A model generated the notes under the pieces. It worked only from the letters and a program-made list of their open reading frames with translations, was not told where the DNA came from and did not search any database. Positions 61,875 to 64,000 of a stretch of DNA of 64,000 nucleotides are shown one piece after another. Numbering within the stretch: the stretch's first letter is position 1; each line of letters begins with the position of its first letter. The translations under genes were made by a program, and so were the position numbers. Location: positions 45,374-109,373 of the forward strand of contig CALDZJ010000005.1 of assembly GCA_937944055.1 (NCBI GenBank), read 5' to 3'. Source of the DNA: an uncultured Verrucomicrobiales bacterium (GTDB lineage: Bacteria; Verrucomicrobiota; Verrucomicrobiia; Verrucomicrobiales; Akkermansiaceae).

Positions 61875-62489
61875 CTACTGCATGGCGGCGATTTGCTCGT
61901 TGATTTTCTGGATTTCGTCCATGAGGGCTTTTCCCTCGGGGGTTTTTTCGGCGAGGGAGCGGCGGAGGTTTGCGAGTTCTTTTTCGCTGCGGGCGATGCG
62001 GTCCTCTGCCTCGCGAATGGCGGGGAGTTCTTTGCTGAGGGTGTGGATTTTCCCGGTGATTTTTAAGATGTTTTCGCGCGCTTGGGTGATCTCGCTCTCT
62101 CGTTTGTTTAGGATGGCGGAGCGTTGGTGGCCTTGCCAAGATTTGAGGTCTTGGTTGAGTTTTTGGAGGTTGGGGTGGGTGTCGCGGATCGTTTTGAGGT
62201 CGATGAGTGCCTGTTGTTTTTCTTCGAAGACGATTTTCATCTCGCCGGAGGAATCGATCTTGCTGGTGGAGACGAGGCGGTTGAGTTGTTTGGTGAGGCT
62301 GTGTTTTTTATTGAGGAGCTTGGCTTGTTCTTGGAGGAAGGCGCGGACTTGGGCCTCTGTTTTAGCTTCGGCTGGAGGGTTTTTTTCTTCAGCGGCGGGC
62401 TGATCTGGTTGGCAGCCGCTTAGGATGAGGCAGGCGGCGAGGCCTGTGATCTGGGTAAGGGGTTTGGGAAGGGGGTGCTGTGAGAACAT
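61875..62489 (-). CDS. Coiled-coil lipoprotein, hypothetical
   Basis: A 204-residue lipoprotein starting MFSQHPLPKPLTQITGLAAC with a lipobox LSGC (Cys26). The start at 62489 is preferred to 62525 since it gives a proper signal peptide. After a Pro/Ala/Glu-rich spacer the whole protein is a charged helix with heptad repeats, including LLNKKHSLTKQLNRLVS, KQQALIDLKTIRDTHPNLQK and RIARSEKELANLRRSLAEK. No family is recognised. It should be an elongated periplasmic protein tethered to a membrane. It is divergent to the DUF58 gene with 68 bases between. Confidence 0.75.
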   Translation of the reverse strand: MFSQHPLPKPLTQITGLAACLILSGCQPDQPAAEEKNPPAEAKTEAQVRAFLQEQAKLLNKKHSLTKQLNRLVSTSKIDSSGEMKIVFEEKQQALIDLKTIRDTHPNLQKLNQDLKSWQGHQRSAILNKRESEITQARENILKITGKIHTLSKELPAIREAEDRIARSEKELANLRRSLAEKTPEGKALMDEIQKINEQIAAMQ

Positions 62490-62557
62490 ATGGAAATGAA
62501 AGCATGCTTTGTCCACCATTGCCACTTTTCCAGACCTGTGTTTTGCTATTTTTAGGG

Positions 62558-64000
62558 ATGAGTGAGATTGGTCAAACGGGTGCTTTTGGGCGATGGCTCT
62601 ATCGGAATTATCGTCAGGGGAGCTCGGTGGGGTATTTTGTGCGGAGTCGGGTGCGGCCGGCGGCGTGGCTTTTGATGGGAGGAGGGATTATGGGGGGGCT
62701 TTTTGGCTCGAACTTGGAGAAAAGCGTGGTGCTGATGGTTTCGATTTTGTTTTTGGCGCTTTTGATGGTGGGCTTGGTGTGGGCCTACTTTCGGAAGGCA
62801 GAGGTTACGGCGCATCGTGAGCTCCCAAGAAGTGGGGCGGTGGGGGAGCTGTTGAGTTATGAGGTGGCGGTGCGTAATGTGGGGCGCAGGCGTCTGCGGG
62901 ATGTGTTTTTCCGTGAAATGGGAGATGATCCTCGCCCGACGGAGTGGGAGTTTATGAATTTACGGGAACCGGGCGAGGAGGAGCGGAATTTGTTTGATCG
63001 GACCTTTGTGTTTTATCGCTGGAAGTGGCTGAACGATCGGGGTGGGCTTTGGAAAAATCAGGGGAGTTCGGGGAGTGTGACGATCGATGCAGGTGAGGAG
63101 GGGCGGGTTCGTTTGTCTTTGTTGCCCTTGCGCCGGGGGCTCCTGCGCTTGAATGATCTGCGTGCGGAGTTGCCCGATCCGCTGGGCCTCTTCCAACGTC
63201 GGCGCGCCATTCTAAATGAGGAGGATGAGGTGTTAATCATTCCAAAGCGTTACCGCTTGCCGGAGCTGCATCTGGGGGGGGCTTCGGAGTTGAAGGTGGG
63301 CGGCGAGACGGTATCGAGCCGGCGTGGTGAGGGGGGGGAGTTTATGGGTTTACGAGAATACCGAGAGGGGGATTCTTTGAGAAAAATTCATTGGAAGGCG
63401 TGGGCACGGACGGGGCAAGCGATTGTGAAGGAGTTCGAGGAGCTCAAGTTTCCTCGCTATGGTTTGGTCTTAGATACGAGTTTGAAGGATAGTGGGCCGA
63501 GTTTGTTTGAGGAGGCGGTATCGGTCGCGGCTTCTTTCGTCTCCTCGATGGATCGCGAGAGTTGTCTGCTGGATTTGATGTTTGTGCGAACGGAGCCGGA
63601 GGCCTTTACGGCGGGGCAAGGAGTGGAGCGGACGGATCGCTTGATGGAAGTTCTAGCGAGAGTGGAGGGGAGTGCTGAGAGGAGTGCTGAGGGGAGTTAC
63701 GAGGCGCTGGGGCAGTTGGTTTTGCGCTATGCCGCTGAGATGACGGCGTGTGTGGTGGTCTTGTGTGCTTGGTGTCCGGAGCGTGAGGATTTTTTACGTC
63801 GCTTGCAGGCGGCGGGGTTAGATTTGCGGGTTTATATTATTGTGGCGGGTGAGAAGGTGGCGGGGAAGGTGACGAAGAGAGAGAAGGCGATGAGTGAGGA
63901 TGAAGCGGCGGGGGTAGGGGTAGGGGTAGGGGTAGGGGTAGGGGTAGGGGTAGGGGTAGGGGTAGAGGCCTGGGCTGGAGCTCATTGCTTACGGGTCGAT
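62558..64000 (+). CDS. DUF58-domain protein, 3' end outside window
   Basis: A reading frame open from the ATG at 62558 to the window edge (481 codons, no stop). It codes two membrane helices near residues 38-75 (WLLMGGGIMGGLFGS and VVLMVSILFLALLMVGLVW), then a beta-rich part and the DUF58 core with the signature EYREGDSLRKIHWKAWARTG and IVKEFEELKFPRYGLVLDTS. DUF58 proteins are von-Willebrand-factor-A-like partners of MoxR ATPases; a MoxR gene lies at 25959. The frame also contains nine copies of GGGGTA (63911-63964), read as nine Gly-Val pairs, after about residue 451. The protein continues beyond the window. Confidence 0.92.
   Translation, partial: MSEIGQTGAFGRWLYRNYRQGSSVGYFVRSRVRPAAWLLMGGGIMGGLFGSNLEKSVVLMVSILFLALLMVGLVWAYFRKAEVTAHRELPRSGAVGELLSYEVAVRNVGRRRLRDVFFREMGDDPRPTEWEFMNLREPGEEERNLFDRTFVFYRWKWLNDRGGLWKNQGSSGSVTIDAGEEGRVRLSLLPLRRGLLRLNDLRAELPDPLGLFQRRRAILNEEDEVLIIPKRYRLPELHLGGASELKVGGETVSSRRGEGGEFMGLREYREGDSLRKIHWKAWARTGQAIVKEFEELKFPRYGLVLDTSLKDSGPSLFEEAVSVAASFVSSMDRESCLLDLMFVRTEPEAFTAGQGVERTDRLMEVLARVEGSAERSAEGSYEALGQLVLRYAAEMTACVVVLCAWCPEREDFLRRLQAAGLDLRVYIIVAGEKVAGKVTKREKAMSEDEAAGVGVGVGVGVGVGVGVGVEAWAGAHCLRVD
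63911..63964 (+). repeat. Nine tandem copies of GGGGTA inside the DUF58 gene
   Basis: Nine perfect hexamers, in frame with the DUF58 protein as Gly-Val pairs. The unit is a multiple of three, so copy-number change by slippage would not shift the frame. The G-runs could also form a quadruplex. Confidence 0.97.

Overview
The window is chromosomal DNA of moderately high G+C from what looks like a free-living, Gram-negative member of the Verrucomicrobiota (Verrucomicrobiales-like). The pointers are a PEP-CTERM surface protein ending in IPEPSTALLGGLALLGLLRR, a giant lamin-tail/CotH protein, DUF4175, squalene-cyclase-like and DUF58/MoxR genes, a Gld-type ABC transporter operon with a DUF4340 protein, and a bactofilin. 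This is inferred from gene families only; there is no rRNA or other taxonomic marker in the window. No tRNA, rRNA, CRISPR array, insertion sequence or prophage was seen. No stretch longer than 300 bases lacks a gene.

Layout. 0-4 kb: the end of a very large AAA ATPase of the DNA-repair type, converging on an unrecognised gene. 4.2-5.2 kb: a LolA-like exported protein and a small lipoprotein, converging across seven 21-bp repeats that copy the stop codons of both genes. 5.3-8.7 kb: aspartokinase and homoserine dehydrogenase (aspartate pathway) with a PEP-CTERM gene between them. 8.8-13.9 kb: OmpA-like envelope protein, HAD phosphatase, LysE exporter, class V aminotransferase and polysaccharide deacetylase. 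13.9-18.8 kb: dynamin-like GTPase, then the E1-alpha, E1-beta and E2 genes of a pyruvate-type 2-oxoacid dehydrogenase. 19-20.7 kb: ilvD. 20.8-25.8 kb: FHA protein, then an iron-type ABC importer (ATPase, binding protein, fused permease). 25.9-35.2 kb, minus strand: giant LTD/CotH protein, recQ, a PhoD-like phosphatase and a MoxR ATPase in close succession. 35.3-38.4 kb: membrane coiled-coil protein, thiH-thiS and a bactofilin. 38.4-44 kb, minus strand: ABC ATPase, ABC permease, GldG-like and DUF4340 genes. 44.1-48.4 kb: sucA-sucB. 48.5-53.2 kb: DUF4175 protein, squalene-cyclase-like protein and TPR protein.

53.2-58.6 kb, minus strand, is the accessory part. A nearly gapless run reads from an AbiEi-like regulator (broken by a one-base frameshift) through a nucleotidyltransferase to EVE-domain McrB and McrC, the two parts of a type IV restriction enzyme. 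A palindrome-rich control region and a start-less coding remnant lie in front of it. This is the best candidate for an unusual system: a toxin-antitoxin-like pair transcriptionally joined to McrBC.

58.6-64 kb: Lon-N-type protein, riboflavin synthase, a Na+/H+ antiporter with a histidine-rich tail, a coiled-coil lipoprotein, and the start of a DUF58 gene that runs off the window and carries nine in-frame copies of GGGGTA. A recurring theme is short tandem repetition, inside genes in multiples of three and at gene ends in units that copy the stop codon.
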